Source of the DNA: Torreya grandis
Lineage: Eukaryota > Streptophyta > Pinopsida > Cupressales > Taxaceae
Reading direction: 5' to 3'
Assembly (NCBI GenBank): GCA_037957365.1
Contig: JARHVA010004092.1
Location: forward strand, 1,180,501-1,244,500
DNA length: 64,000 nucleotides
Below, in pieces: positions 1 to 12,200 of this stretch (its first letter is position 1; each line of letters opens with the position of its first letter). Both the position numbers and the translations under genes were made by a program. Under the pieces are notes generated by a model. That model was not told the DNA's origin. It was given only the letters and a program-made list of their open reading frames with translations, and made no database searches.

Positions 1-1138
1 TGGGAGTATTGTATAGTAATTTAAACTATATTTTTGTATTATGAAGTTTTTATAAATCATATGCAGTATGAATAAAGAGTTATAAGTTGATTGTGTTTTT
101 GTTTGTAATGATTGTGTGTACAAAGTAGTGTTTGAGCTAATTAGGGGTTAGTAGAAGAGTGATATGATGGATTTTATAACTTAAAGGGGACCTATAGATC
201 ATGTGGCATGGATTAATAAGTTTTAAAGTGCTCTCATGTTCTTATATTTCTTGGAGAAGTGTCAAAGAGGTGAATGGGTCATCAGAAGACCCAAAAGGTG
301 ACTTAGGCCTATTTGAAAGTGTGTTGTGTTTAAGTGTGACCCATCTAAGATGCCTTAAGGGTTAAGGAATTCCTAATGGCTAAATAAGACATGATAATTC
401 ATGAAGGTTATATAACTAGTGATATCAAATATGGTGATTTTTAGATCTGGAAATAGACTTATAAGAGAGATTTATACAAGGCCTATGTGAGAGGGGTATG
501 CATTGAAACAAAGAAGACATGATAGGAAGTGTTCCTGTTGGATGAGTTTATGAGAAGAAATTTTTGTTAACTATGTGTATGACATATAGGTCACATATAT
601 AATGATATATTATTGATCTTGTAGTTTGAGGATATGCAAAGAGGTCTACATGTGCATTTGAGATATAGAGGGAGTTTGTACAGGGGATAGACAATCAGAG
701 ATCCATCATCGGGTGTTAAAGACATCAGTCCTAAATTGGAGGTGTTCACTTAAATTGAGGGTCTAACAAACTTGATCTTATTTAGGGTTAGTTTTGCCTT
801 GTGAAATAGGTGTTTCATTAAAATCCCTTGGTCAAGAGGAATTGATCAAGGTTTCTAGTCTAAAGGACTTGACTAGTCTCTTGTTTGTAAACTCTTATAG
901 GATAAGTAGTCCATGTGTTGCTAGCTTGAGAGATGGATTTATTCCCCATGAGGGTTTCCCATAGGAACTATGTGTTTTGTGTTTGATCTTGTGTATACAT
1001 TAAATTAATGAGCTCTATTGTTAATGTTTCTTGATCAAGTTGATATATGTTGATTGCTTAATTATTTAAAAGGATTGGAATTGAAATTGAAATATATGGG
1101 CTTACTGATTCACCTCCCCTTCTCGGTGATTCTAGATA
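1..1138 (+). repeat. 5' LTR of element D (partial at window edge)
   Basis: Colinear with 6842-8016. Shared landmarks include the block at 131-360 (matching about 7005-7230), the segment around 640-720 and the 3'-terminal pyrimidine-rich stretch near 1110-1125. The right boundary at about 1138 is set by alignment with the 3' LTR end; it reads CTAGATA where the 3' LTR has CTAACA. The outermost bases of the LTR lie before position 1. Confidence 0.85.
409..415 (+). promoter_or_regulatory. TATA box of D 5' LTR
   Basis: TATATAA lies at the position that aligns with TATATAAA at 7284-7291 in the 3' LTR. Conservation at the same offset in both LTRs supports a U3/R promoter element. No activity is implied for so decayed a copy. 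Confidence 0.5.
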
Positions 1139-1163
1139 TAATAATTGTTATTAAATTAGGTTC

Positions 1164-1180
1164 TTTGGTAAAGGCTTGAC
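1164..1180 (+). other. Degenerate tRNA-iMet primer binding site of element D
   Basis: The sequence TTTGGTAAAGGCTTGAC begins 25 bp after the 5' LTR end. It matches the plant initiator-Met primer site (TGGTATCAGAGC followed by TTGAC) if two bases are deleted. This site is typical of plant Ty1/copia elements. The assignment is an inference from a gapped match. Confidence 0.5.
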
Positions 1181-1281
1181 AGCTTGAAGGTGATCCATGG
1201 TATAATATGGGTAATCATCAAAGAGGTTTATCTACTAAGCAAGCACTGATGTTCAATTGATCCAATTATGCTTTTTAGATT

Positions 1282-3800
1282 ACAAGGATGAGGACATAAA
1301 TTATGTCCCTTGGGTTTGATGTATGGTAATATATTATGGATGGTTATGTTGTTCCTTCTACTCCATCTAATAATATAGATAAGAATCTATTTGAGAATAA
1401 TTCTTAGGCAATGAATTCCATCACTTATGATCTTATAGAGACTAAGTTCACCAAGGTAATCCATTATAAATCTGATAAATAGATATGTGACAAAATTTAG
1501 ATCATTAATGAAGGAGATTCAAAGGTCAATAGTGCTAAGTTACAGACTCACAAAAGTCAATTTGAAAGTCTCAAGATGAAGGAAGGAGATTTTGTGGCAT
1601 CCTTTTTGTAAAGAGTTGATGAGATTTTGATCATCATTATATGTCTTGGAGATAACCTTGAAGAGGCTAATATAGTTAAAAAATTATAAATATCTCTACA
1701 AGTTTGATCCAAAATTATATACTATAGAGGAAAGTCATGATCTGACTCAGTTGAATATGGATCGATTGCATGTCACCCTTATTGCCTATGAGATGAGGAA
1801 GAATGATGATATACCATCAAAGAAGGAAGCAACATTCAAGATAAAGATGAATCCAAAGAAGAAGTTCCAAGGTAATAAACCCAAGGATGATGAAATTTAT
1901 GATATAGATGAGGATGAACTAATTACTTTGATTTTAAGGAAATTGAAAATAGGTTCATGCAAGTATAAGGTTAAACTACCCATTAAATGCTTCAATTATG
2001 GAGAGACATGAAATTTTTCTATTAAGTTCCCTCATATGTATATGAAGGATGATGTTGAAAATAATGATTAAGGTCATGTTGATGACAAGAGATCATTTAA
2101 GGTTGATAAAAGAAAAAAGGGATTCAGATGGTTTTACAACGAGAAGTAATTCAAGGACAACAAGAGTCTCTCCACCAAAGAAGATTATAGCTCATCAGAT
2201 GAGAGTGAATTCAGTAACTCAGAGTGTGATCATGAATATTATGGTCTTGATGAAGATAAAGCCCTCTTCATGGTTGAAGAAGTAAGTTGATCACATTAAA
2301 AGGATTTTACTTGGAGTGATTCAGATGATGATGAAGATGAGATAGACTATGAGACTACATTGACAAATGCTCTTGAAGAACTAAATATTGAGAAGAAGAT
2401 AAATAAGAAGATGAAATATAAACTCAAGGACTATGAGGAACAATTTATGTGTTTGAGACAAGATTGGTTGAAGACTCTAGAGATCATGAGGTTTTTATCA
2501 TGTTTCTTAATTCTAAGTTAGAATCTATGTATACAAGTCTAATAGACAAAGAAGAAGAATTCTCAAAGTATGCTTATGAGATTGTGTCTTTGAAAGATGA
2601 GTTAGATAAGTCTAAAAGCAAGGTGAAATCATTTGTCAGTTTCGATAAAATTTATAATGATCTAGGTGATCTCTTAAAGATTCAAAAGTTAGCTAGTGAC
2701 AGATCTAGACTGGGTTTTAATGAGGATCCCAAAGTTTATTCTCAAGTTGACATGAATGTCAATGAGAGAAAGGTGGATTAACCTTTGAAGACAAATAATC
2801 TAACAATGAATAAATATGCTAGTAGAATAAAGATATATTAGACCAGACAACCAAAATGTCATGAGGTATGTAAATTTTAATGGTTACTGTTATACTTGTA
2901 ATCAGCTTGGTTATAGATCTAGAGAATTCAAGAGATCTGTTAGAAATGAGTTTGCATAGAACTATGATGGGAATAATTAGTCAAGTGGTGTAAGCAAAGT
3001 TAAGTGATTCAACTATCTTAATAAGGGACACTTTTCTAAGAATTTTCCAAATAAGGAAAGGTAAGGTACATTTTCTTCAAAAAGAGTAGTTTATTTCAAT
3101 TGTCATGACATTAGACACATTGATAATTTTTATTTGAATAAGGTAAGACAAGTTAAGTTTCCATCAAGGAGTGTTGTTTGCTACAACTATGAAAATATTG
3201 GTCACATTCCTATATTCTATGAGAAAAGGTGTAGAAATTAGAATAGGTTCAATCATGCTCTAAGAATGAAATGAAGAAGGCAAGTTAGCTCATGGAAACC
3301 AAAGGTGGTAAGTTTGAGTCATGATGAGACTACATGTCCAAGTAATCTATTTGTTATGGTTGAGAATACTATAGAAGGTGAAGAGTGCCAAAGGATTTAT
3401 TTTTCTTCTCATGTTGTGAATAAAGAGACTAAGCTAAAAGAGAAGACCAAGGTGTTTGTTGAAGCTAGTTCTAAGGTATGTATAGATCTAAGTGAACATG
3501 TTGCTATTGTGTAGCAAGATTTATGCAAAAAACATCAATTATTAGTGCTTAGTGATGAAGTTTAGAATTTTAAGGTTGATTCTTCAAATGAAAAGGTATG
3601 TCAAGATTTTATAGTTTGTTTATGTGTTGTCAATTCTATCTTATAAGAGAAAGAGAGTGACATAGAAAAGGAAACAATTGTCATAGTTTGGAATAAGAAG
3701 AAGAAGAGAGAGAGAAAAAAGTCTTATAGCTATAAGAGGATTCTAGTGGTTATTGAGGAGATGTGGGTCACTCCTGGCTTCACTTTGTTTTAGATCATTA
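1282..3800 (+). pseudogene. Ty1/copia Gag polyprotein remnant with five zinc-knuckle relics (element D)
   Basis: The N-terminal part (about 1310-1800) reads as the copia Gag/UBN2 fold: a short WxxM-like start, a segment on residues that accumulate on a substrate loop, a 'KAKLQTHKSQFE'-type helix near 1540-1580, and the QL-x-M-x-x-L helix (residues MDRLHVTLIAYEMRK at 1757-1801). A charged basic stretch follows, then a coiled-coil-like segment at 2449-2781, displaced by one frame. Five CX2CX4HX4C relics start at 1988, 2888, 3005, 3092 and 3179. All five are in the same frame but have lost cysteines, mainly to Tyr or Phe. In-frame stops (mostly TAG and TAA) are frequent. Gag packages element RNA into cytoplasmic virus-like particles. 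A recognisable copia protease (DSG motif) would be expected next but was not found. Confidence 0.8.
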
Positions 3801-6800
3801 TGGTATAAAAGATGCCTTTGTCTATGATTCTTAAGAGACTACTTATAGTGGAAAAGTAAGTGTTGTTATGGTGTTCTTCAGAGGACCTAAAAGGGTAGAG
3901 ATGAGTGTTTTTAGCTAGAACAAGTATGTCTAGGTTGAAGATATGTTGTGGTGATGTTAAAACTATATATGGTTAGTCTATAGGGTTAGATTGGAGTTTT
4001 TCAAGTGGTAAAAGAGGATTTGTGATATGTTAAGATGATCTTTTTACATGGAAAGGTCTGGTGATGTAAATCTAGCATATTCTAGGTGATTTTTTGGTCT
4101 GAAGGATATATTGGTTCCCAAATATGTGGAAGCTCAAATCTTAGCCCATAAGTATGTAATTATTATCTTTAGGTGTACAAGAAGTTTCAAAGGTGGATGT
4201 TGACCAGAAGGAAGTTTGTTGACTCTATTTATTTTGAGATTCTACAATTTTGGGATTTGTTATAAAAGTGGTCTACCTTATGATATGAGATTTGATGTTT
4301 GTTAATAGTCTGAATGGGCCAAATCAATTGTCAAGTTAAGCTTCATAGGTATTTGAAGGTTTGTGGTTTTCAAATTATTCATGTTTTTATCAAGATGGAG
4401 GCCTAATTGGCAAGATAGTTTGTGAAGTAATTATTTTTCAAAGGTTGATATAGGTGTTTCAAATTAGTGTGCTTGAGGGGGCATATGAGAGTACTCTAGA
4501 TATGAAGTTTCAGGTCTTGATGGCGTGTCTAATAAAATTTGTGGGCTCTGTAAGTTCTAGGTAGGGATATAAGGAGATTAGATCAGTCTAATAAGAAGAA
4601 GAGTGATTTTTTTTAGTTAATCTAAAAGAGAAAGGCATGAGTATTTGAAGGTGATTTATCATGTTTGTTTAGTGCATGTTTCATATTTGGTGAGTGGCAT
4701 AAATTTTTGTTAGTGGTCCTTGAGGTGGTTTGAGAGAGAAGGATATTAAGCTTGTATGGTGGTTATTCACAGTGTGTGAAGATATAAAGATGATCAAGAG
4801 GTGAAATGGCTCAAAAATCATAGGAAGAGTCCCTCTTAAATGTTTCTTGGTGTGTTTCATTATATGCCAATGTTTTGTGTGTTATGTCTTCATTGGTTGT
4901 AGTGATTGGTTGAAGAATAATGTTGGCTTGTGGTAAGAGGATGTTAACAAGGAAAAAAAAGGTAGGCTCAAGGTAATGGGGAGTTTTTAATATCTTTCTA
5001 ATATGGTCTTATCCTATTGGTAGTATTTTTAGGTCCTTGGGATCAGTTGGTTCCCACTTTGTCATTGTGTCAAAGGGGGAGAAAGTTCTTATTGTGAGAG
5101 TGCTTGAAGAGAGAGAAGGAAGGTGAGTTATATGATGTGTGTTGACATCAATGATAAATGGGGATATTTTTAGAGTTGTAAATGATGTCATGGTGATGTC
5201 ATGGAGGTCTCATAGTGATTGGATGAAGTGCCTTGATATTATATGTGATAATGACAAAGTGTGCAATGTGTTTATTCTAGTATGATTGAAGGGGGCTTGG
5301 TTGATCTTAAATTTTTACATGGATAGAGATGTTTAGAGATGAGTATGGAGTATTGATCATGTACAAGGGGTCCTATAAGATTTTTTCTATGATTTGATTT
5401 TTTATGTCCATGAGTGGCTTTCATCTAGTTGATTATTGTTTTCATCTAGACCTTTTGGGTCTAGTGGTAGAAAATTTGAGTAGGTAGTTTGATGACATCA
5501 CCATTGCCATGTGTAGATGAGTCAAGGGGAGTTAGTCATATGGTTGCGATCAAATTTTTACTTAGTTAATATTTTATAAATCTTAATTCATGTGACTAAG
5601 CCTAACAAAATATATGCAAGTGCAAAGTTGGGCTCCCAAATAGTTTGACAGTGTTTTCCCATACTTAGCCAAATTTTCATAAGGCAAGAAAGAGCCAAGT
5701 AAGTAGTTTGATGATGAAATATATCACACATGTGGACATTTCAAGAGAAATTCATCATATGGGTTTGTTAAGTTTTTTTCCTAATTTATATGTGCTAAAT
5801 TTTAGGTCATGCAATGAAGCATGTCAAAATATATGCATATTCAAAGTTGGCCTCTTAGGTAGTTGATTAACATAGTTGGCTCTATGGTAGATAAATCTAA
5901 GTGAGCAGATTAATGGAATTATATCTCACACACACAAGGTTTTCAAGAGAATATTGATATATTATTGGATTTAATATATGAAGAGATCATATGGTCTAAA
6001 TCTTAGATCATTTATTTAAGTGCAAAAATTTTTATTGAGGTGCAAAGTTGGCCTTCTAGGTAGATTGCAATGGTTCCCATAGTCTATTTTTCATGATGTT
6101 AAATACCAAGACCAAATGGAGATCCAATGGCTCATGGGTGATTATAAAAATTAATATAATAGTGTGTATTGATTGAGATGATTTTAAGGTATCTAATGTT
6201 TAACATAGATAAATACCAAGCTACGTATATAAGATCGACAAAGCATGTTTATTCCAAGATGTTAGGATGCAACGAGATGGTGCCAAGTGTTCACTATTTA
6301 ACATTGAGAAGAATAAAGATTATTCCAAGGATAAATGGTGATTAGGTATTTTTATTGATTGAAATCTATGGTGTGTATTAAACTCAAGCATTATTAAAGC
6401 AAAGACAATGTCAAAGAGATCGAGGAGCGTGTGTGATCAAGATTACAAGATTGCATGAGATGAGGCCAAGTGTTCAAATTTTAACATTTGGGTAGTGGTG
6501 ATCTATGCTTTAAATTTTGAATAAGATTAATGGTGCATATTTTATCTAATCAGTGAGGACATGAGATGTGTTTTTAGTGACTGAAGTTTAACTGTGATCG
6601 TTTGGATTTAAATATTCAAATTTACAAAGGAAAAACTAGTGATTAGTTTTTAAGCTATATATTTTGATCTATGTAGAATTTACTTAGGTGTAAAAAATGT
6701 ATATGACTCCAATTTTCATCATGAAATATATATTTGAAGGTCTAAAAGTTAGTAAAATCAAAGCTATGAAGGATCAAAGTCGACTATGTGTTTGACATTC

Positions 6801-6841
6801 ATCTATTAAGAGCTCAAGAAGGATGTTTGAGCTTGCATTGA
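3801..6841 (+). other. Interior of element D without recognisable coding content
   Basis: About 3 kb of T- and G-rich sequence between the gag remnant and the 3' LTR. No integrase, reverse transcriptase or RNase H motif could be read in any frame. At 5071-5085 there is a purine-rich CAAAGGGGGAGAAAG tract, of a kind common ahead of the 3' LTR of plant copia elements, but it is about 1.8 kb from the LTR start defined here. Two related segments near 6270-6310 and 6450-6490 share GCCAAGTGTTC followed by TTTAACATT. The stretch may be element-specific non-coding DNA or pol decayed beyond recognition. Confidence 0.5.
5617..6085 (+). repeat. Degenerate tandem repeat, about 200-bp period, in D interior
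   Basis: Three starts share the core TGCAAAGTTGG (or TTCAAAGTTGG) followed by a CTC-x-TAGGTAG-like block, near 5620, 5838 and 6040. The first two units also share an 'atatatcacacatgtgg'/'atatctcacacacacaagg' block and a following TTTCAAGAGAA. Spacings are about 200-220 bp. Full-length copies number about two, with a third truncated. Confidence 0.55.
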
Positions 6842-8016
6842 TGTTGTTTCTGTGTTTTACGATGACATAATTATTTGGTAGTTTTTAAGACTCAATGAGG
6901 ACCATTTTTGTGCATTATGAAGGTTTGAAAACTCATATGTAGTATGAATAATGGGTTAGAAGTTGACTATGTTTTTATTCATAATTACTATGTGTATAAA
7001 GTAATGTTTTAGCTAATTAAGGTTCAGTAGAAGAGTGATATGATGGATGTTGGAACTTAAATGGGACCTATAGATCATGTGGCATGGGTTTATGATTTTG
7101 AAAGTGTTATTTTTTTCTTAGTTTTCTTGGAGAAGTGTCATAGAGGTGAATGGGTCATCATATGACCTAAAAGGTGACTTAGGCCTATTTGAAAGTGTGT
7201 TGTGCTTAAGTGTGACCCATGTAAGATGCCTTAAGGTTAAGACATGCCTAATGTCCAAACAAGACATGATAATTCATGAAGGATATATAAATAGTGAAAT
7301 CAAATATGGTTATTTATAGATTTGGAGAAAGACTTTTAAGATAGACTTGTGCAAGGCTTGTGTGAGTGGAGTATACATTGAAGTGAATAAGAGAGGATAG
7401 GTAGTGTGATTATTGGAAGAGTTAATGAGAATACAACTTTATTGATTATGTGTATGACTTATAGGTCATAATTTTTATGATATATTAGTTATCTTATAGT
7501 TTGAGGATATGCGAAGAGCTCTATGTGTGCATATGAGATGGAGATGGAGTTTGTGCAGGGGATAGACAATCCGAGATCCATCATCAAGTGTTGAATAAAT
7601 TAGTCTTAAGGTTGAGGTTTTGAATTCAAAGGAGGGTCTAAAATACTTGATCTTACTTATAGGTAGTTTCTATTTTTTTAAGAGTGTTTCACTAAAATCC
7701 TTTGGTCAGGAGGACTTGATCAAGTTTTTTGGTCTAAAGGACTTGACCAGTATCTTCTTTGTAAACTCTTATAGGACAAGTAGTCCATGTGTTTCAAGAT
7801 TGAGAGTGTTTTTTATTCCCCATGAGGGTTTCCCATAGGAAATAATTTTTGTGTGTTTAATCTTGTGTATGCATTGAATTAATGGACTCTCTTGTTAATG
7901 TTTTCTTGATCAAGTTGATATATGTTGATTGTATAATTATTTGAAAGGATTGGAATTTAAATTGAAATATTTGGGATCACTAATTCACACCCCCCTTAGT
8001 TATTATAAATCTAACA
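6842..8016 (+). repeat. 3' LTR of element D
   Basis: A 1,175-bp repeat that starts TGTTGTTTC and ends CTAACA, with TATATAAA at 7284-7291. It is colinear with 1-1138. Its 3'-terminal part (CACACCCCCC near 7986-7995, followed by CTAACA) has the usual look of copia LTR termini. The first bases beyond it belong to a minus-strand gypsy fragment. The 72-codon open frame at 7620-7838 lies inside the LTR and is not a gene. Confidence 0.85.
7284..7291 (+). promoter_or_regulatory. TATA box of D 3' LTR
   Basis: TATATAAA in a TATATAAATAG context, 442 bp into the LTR and colinear with the TATA-like site of the 5' LTR. Confidence 0.5.
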
Positions 8017-9290
8017 CTCTTGACATGATATTAATGGTGTGAGTGAGGATGGAAGTATTGAATACCTTTATATCCTTGTACATCCATGCTATAACATATT
8101 TTAAGTCCTTAAGGGCTTGCATGATACATTATTTTTTATTTTAAGTGTAGGTGTTGACTAAAATCACACTCTTTGTGTCACTGACAATTCCCATATTATA
8201 ATTATCAACTTTATTAGGGGATATTTTTATTATAACCTTGATAATCCATATAAAACATGCTCTCCATTGAGACCATACCCTTCATTATGGTGTTCATTTT
8301 CAAATTTATCACTCCTTCCTTATCTAATTCAAAATCATCTATATCATCTTCATCTATGATATAAGATTCAAATAAATCCATGTTTTTAATGAATTTAATA
8401 AAATGATGATCATATTTTAATACTTGGAAGTTTTTAGCATTATATAGAGTGTAAGGGATACAAACTAGCTCCACTAAAAGATCTATTCAACTTGGATCCA
8501 AGAATTAGTTCCAAGGTGATAACAAAAAATTCCAAGGCATACACCATATGATTTATTCTATGAGGTAAAATTTGAATATTAAATGCATCAAAATCCTCTA
8601 TTAAATCCCATACCTAGTTGTGATATCTAGACAAACACTTATATTTACAAGCACACTAGTTTCTAACTTTTTTAAACACCAATTATAAGTAGCCAATCAC
8701 CTTCTATTTTTTGAATTTATTATTAAGAGTAAATTGGAGGCCATGAAATACTGCTTCATAATCAACCACATTATTTGTGCATGCAAATTACAATAAAAAT
8801 GTAACTAAGTGATATTTTACTCTTGGGTTAATGAGCTATTCCCCAAAAACACACATGCTCTTAGAATTAGAGGAATCATATTTTAGGGTATATATGTGAT
8901 ATTTAGTTGTTTTTATTGTACTCCAAAAGTTAGGTGATGATGAAACACTTATTTATTCTATTTTTCACCATCAAGCATGCATATGATTTGTTATTAAATT
9001 TCCAACCATCTTCTAGTTTAGTCATGAATAGATAAAGTAAGAAAAGGGGTACGTATAATGAAATTATATTCATTCCAATGGATTTTGAACTCATTATTTT
9101 AAATTAGATCACCATGTTTTAATTTTTTTATTTATGTTTTTGGTGTCCCTAATGTTGAAATAAACACCAACTTGCCACATTTTATTCTTGGACTAGAAAG
9201 TTTTGAGTTTCCATTTTCTAGGGAAAGACTATGGAATGAAGGTATTATAGGTGTATATTAGACATATTCATTATTATTTCTTGAAAAACA
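8017..9290 (-). pseudogene. Element A (left piece): Tat-lineage Ty3/gypsy fragment with archaeal-type RNase H and pre-RT linker
   Basis: Read on the minus strand. Residues WDLIEDFDAFNIQ (around 8580-8630) match the end of the archaeal-type RNase H (RVT_3 family) carried by some Tat elements. The open frame 8474-8214 follows, with NAKNFQVLKYDHHFIKFI and a later acidic stretch. It closely parallels element B at 16340-16480 (DARNFQVFNDDYHIIKFI). Residues ALKDLKYVIAWMYKDIK (near 8080-8130) form the segment just upstream of reverse transcriptase. The fragment is cut at 8016 by copia element D, so the RT lies beyond the window or was displaced. On the other side it is cut at 9291 by element B and resumes at 31691. 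Confidence 0.8.
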
Positions 9291-12200
9291 TGCCCTAATT
9301 TATTTTGTAAATCATGGAACCTTTTTTGCTTTGGAGTCAGGTTTTTGTTTGAATGGGTTTGGAGGCTTTAGCCTATTTTATCTATTAATATGATCAGAAA
9401 AGGTATTGAAGACGCCACAATCTAGAATTTAATATTGATTTACTATTTAAACAAAGTCTAGATTTAAAATTTTAATTATGTGCATTTGGTTTGATAATAT
9501 TTCATAGAGGAATCCATTGATCTTATCATCTGAATTTGCTTAAATATAATAAGTCTTGGTTTTTCTTGAGACATGTTTTGAATATTTCTAAACTTTCCCT
9601 TTTAAGACCATTTCACCTTAGGTTTAATTATCTTAAAATATTTTTCCTCTTATTTTTAAGATAATTTTTCCAATTTTTATTTATTTAAATTTAAATGGGT
9701 TAGGGGTTCATCTTATTTTAGTTCTTGACTTAATCATTTTATTTGTATTAGACATAACTGGCTATGCTTTTTTGAGTAAGTGGGAATGTTTATCAAATGT
9801 ATTCATCCCCATTCATTCCCATCATTTTTCATATTCAAAGGGAAATGTCTAAGGATATTCATGGTTTCATATTTATATGTAGTCACTTTCTATTTTATAG
9901 GTTAAACTTTAGCATAAAGTTTGGAAAAGTGTTTTCCTTTGTTTTCTTAATTTTATTGCTTTTCACCTTTATTTTGGGTCTAGTACTTAGTCATTTTTAG
10001 AAAAAAAATTTATTTGAAAATGAACATAGATTTTATTTTATTGTAAGCTAATGGTTATTTTTAGTTTTCACAGGTACCAAATAAATGTGATGTTACTTGT
10101 CACCCACTCTCTAATCCACAAACTTTTAAGGATTAGTATATTTCCAAGAGTTTGTGACCTTACATATGCTTGTGATTAGGACACATATCATCATCTCACT
10201 TTCACACTTCATTAGGGTGCCTTTATCATTGGGACTTATTTTGAGCTCCTAGGTATGTGAGATTATGCCACATGGTGTGATCTCATTTATTAAGGACTCC
10301 AAGGTAATTAATGTACTTCAATATAGTGATAAAATCCTTTCATAAGAAAGATGATGACACATGTCACTATTTATCCTCCATAGTTCCCTAGATGATCCAT
10401 GGACATAAAAAATCATGCCAATCCTTTGGATCCTTGGGATGGTGCCACTTATGATGATCCTAGGGCTTTACTATAGTCATTACCTCTTAGCTTTCAAGTT
10501 GAGGCTCATGACCTCCTAGGTAAGTGATATCAAACCACATCACATGATCTCATTACATCTAAGCTATCAGATAGACAATCTAGTTAGAACCTTATTAAGC
10601 CATGAATAAATGAATGGCTATCATGTGGTAAGACCATGCCAATTGGAAGACACATTGACATCCTTGTTAACAATTCATGATATTAAATTTGATGATTGTG
10701 TAACCCATAAAATCATCAAAAATAAAGAATGAAATTAATTGGATTTCTATATTAGTAGTTAGAATATTTTATTTGCTAAATTTATCTTGGGTGTTTCATT
10801 TTTACTTTAGTTTGAATATAAGTTGGTAATTTTTTTACTATTGGATCCTAGTGACTTAGTCAAATTTTAATAGATAATGGGATAATTTGGGTTTGTATAG
10901 AATGTAATTTATTTTCACTTTTACTTATCCATTTTTATTTTTAAAAAATAAATCCTAATGGCTACCTTCTCTCTACAGGATTTTAAAACACAAATTCATA
11001 ATATATAACCACATGGTGAGCTCCAATATCTCCACATCCCCAAGTGATTCATACATGCATCATTATTTATCCATATTTTGGGTTAATATTTCACTTTACC
11101 ATATGCCCAAGATGGAATTGAAGTTGAGGTAGGAAAGATATCGAGCATGTAAATAGGATGGTGCCACATGACATGATCTTGATTCCTTATGCCCCCAAAA
11201 CATTCTACATATACTAAAGAACTAACAAAGCCCTAGATGCATGTGATCTCACCATGTGTCAAGATATCAAGGCTCTAGAGTAATTATAGTACATGGAATA
11301 TCAAAATGGGGTCAATAATCTCCAAGTAAGTGATATCTCACCAAGTGGTGAGATATTGTTACACTAGAGCCATGGAAAAGTTAAAAGAACATTGGGATCT
11401 CATCCAAGTAGTAGATGAGAAAATTAATACCACTAACACGGTTCTAGAACATAAAATACACATTAAAATTTTTGCATATTAGGAAGAATCCATGTGGCAC
11501 ATATTTACTAAATTAAATACATGGGCATCCATGAAAGGGATCAAGGCCTAAATTTTGTGGTTATCTTTTTCGTCTAGGTCATCAAAGTCTAAAAATTAGA
11601 CTGTAAGCCTAATTTTATCTATGTAATTAAGTTATATCTTATATTATAGTGTAAGAGGTTAATTATGTAGTTAAGTATTCCAAATAAATTAGGTATTATG
11701 TTGAGTCACTAATGAAATGCACCTTGGGACCAAGTGAAGATTGTAAAGGACAAAATTTTCCTAAAAGAGGCATGGTCTCCAATAGTAAGATGTGTCCAAC
11801 TAGAAATCCTAAAATGGATCCCAAATAAATTCCACTACACTATATTTAGGTTGAATTTAGTTAGTATGGTCCCTATAAATTTGATCACAGATAGATAAAA
11901 CCTGAGTTATCCTTACGTGGACCTAGCTCACTGACCTATCATAAATGCCCATTTATGGGTTGAGATTAGAATTGATTGAACTGAGAGTATATATAAGACC
12001 AAATATTCATTATGATAGAGGATATTTCATTTAGACTTAGAGGCTAGAATAGATAAACCATAAATTTTTATTTTCTTATTGTTTTTGATTTCCTAGTTAG
12101 TTTCTTTTCTTATGAGCTATGCTGTTTTAAGGCATTTCTATAGTTTCTATTGGAAACGGTGAATCCTATATGTTGTTTCTTCCATGAATCATCTTTAAAT

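Larger units (their letters stand above)
1..8016 (+). mobile_element. Element D: degenerate Ty1/copia LTR retrotransposon with gag but no recognisable pol (5' end off-window)
   Basis: Two long direct repeats (1-1138 and 6842-8016) flank an interior holding a copia-type gag remnant. The 3' LTR has canonical TG...CA ends (TGTTG start, CTAACA end), and a degenerate initiator-Met tRNA binding site follows the 5' LTR. The window starts inside the 5' LTR, a few tens of bases after its expected first base, so the left target-site duplication cannot be checked. The 3' end abuts a minus-strand Tat gypsy fragment, which D evidently truncated. No protease, integrase or reverse transcriptase motif was recognised between about 3800 and 6841, so D was probably non-autonomous. 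The LTRs differ at many positions, roughly one in five by eye, so the insertion is old. Confidence 0.85.

Noticed and set aside
5071..5085. CAAAGGGGGAGAAAG as the polypurine tract of element D
   Set aside because: The composition fits, but it is about 1.8 kb from the 3' LTR start set by LTR alignment, so it cannot be the active tract of this LTR pair unless the LTR is misdrawn.
9286..9290. AAACA as target-site duplication of element B
   Set aside because: AAACA also occurs at the end of both LTRs (12851-12855, 31686-31690), so it is probably LTR sequence; the base run after the right LTR is AATGA.
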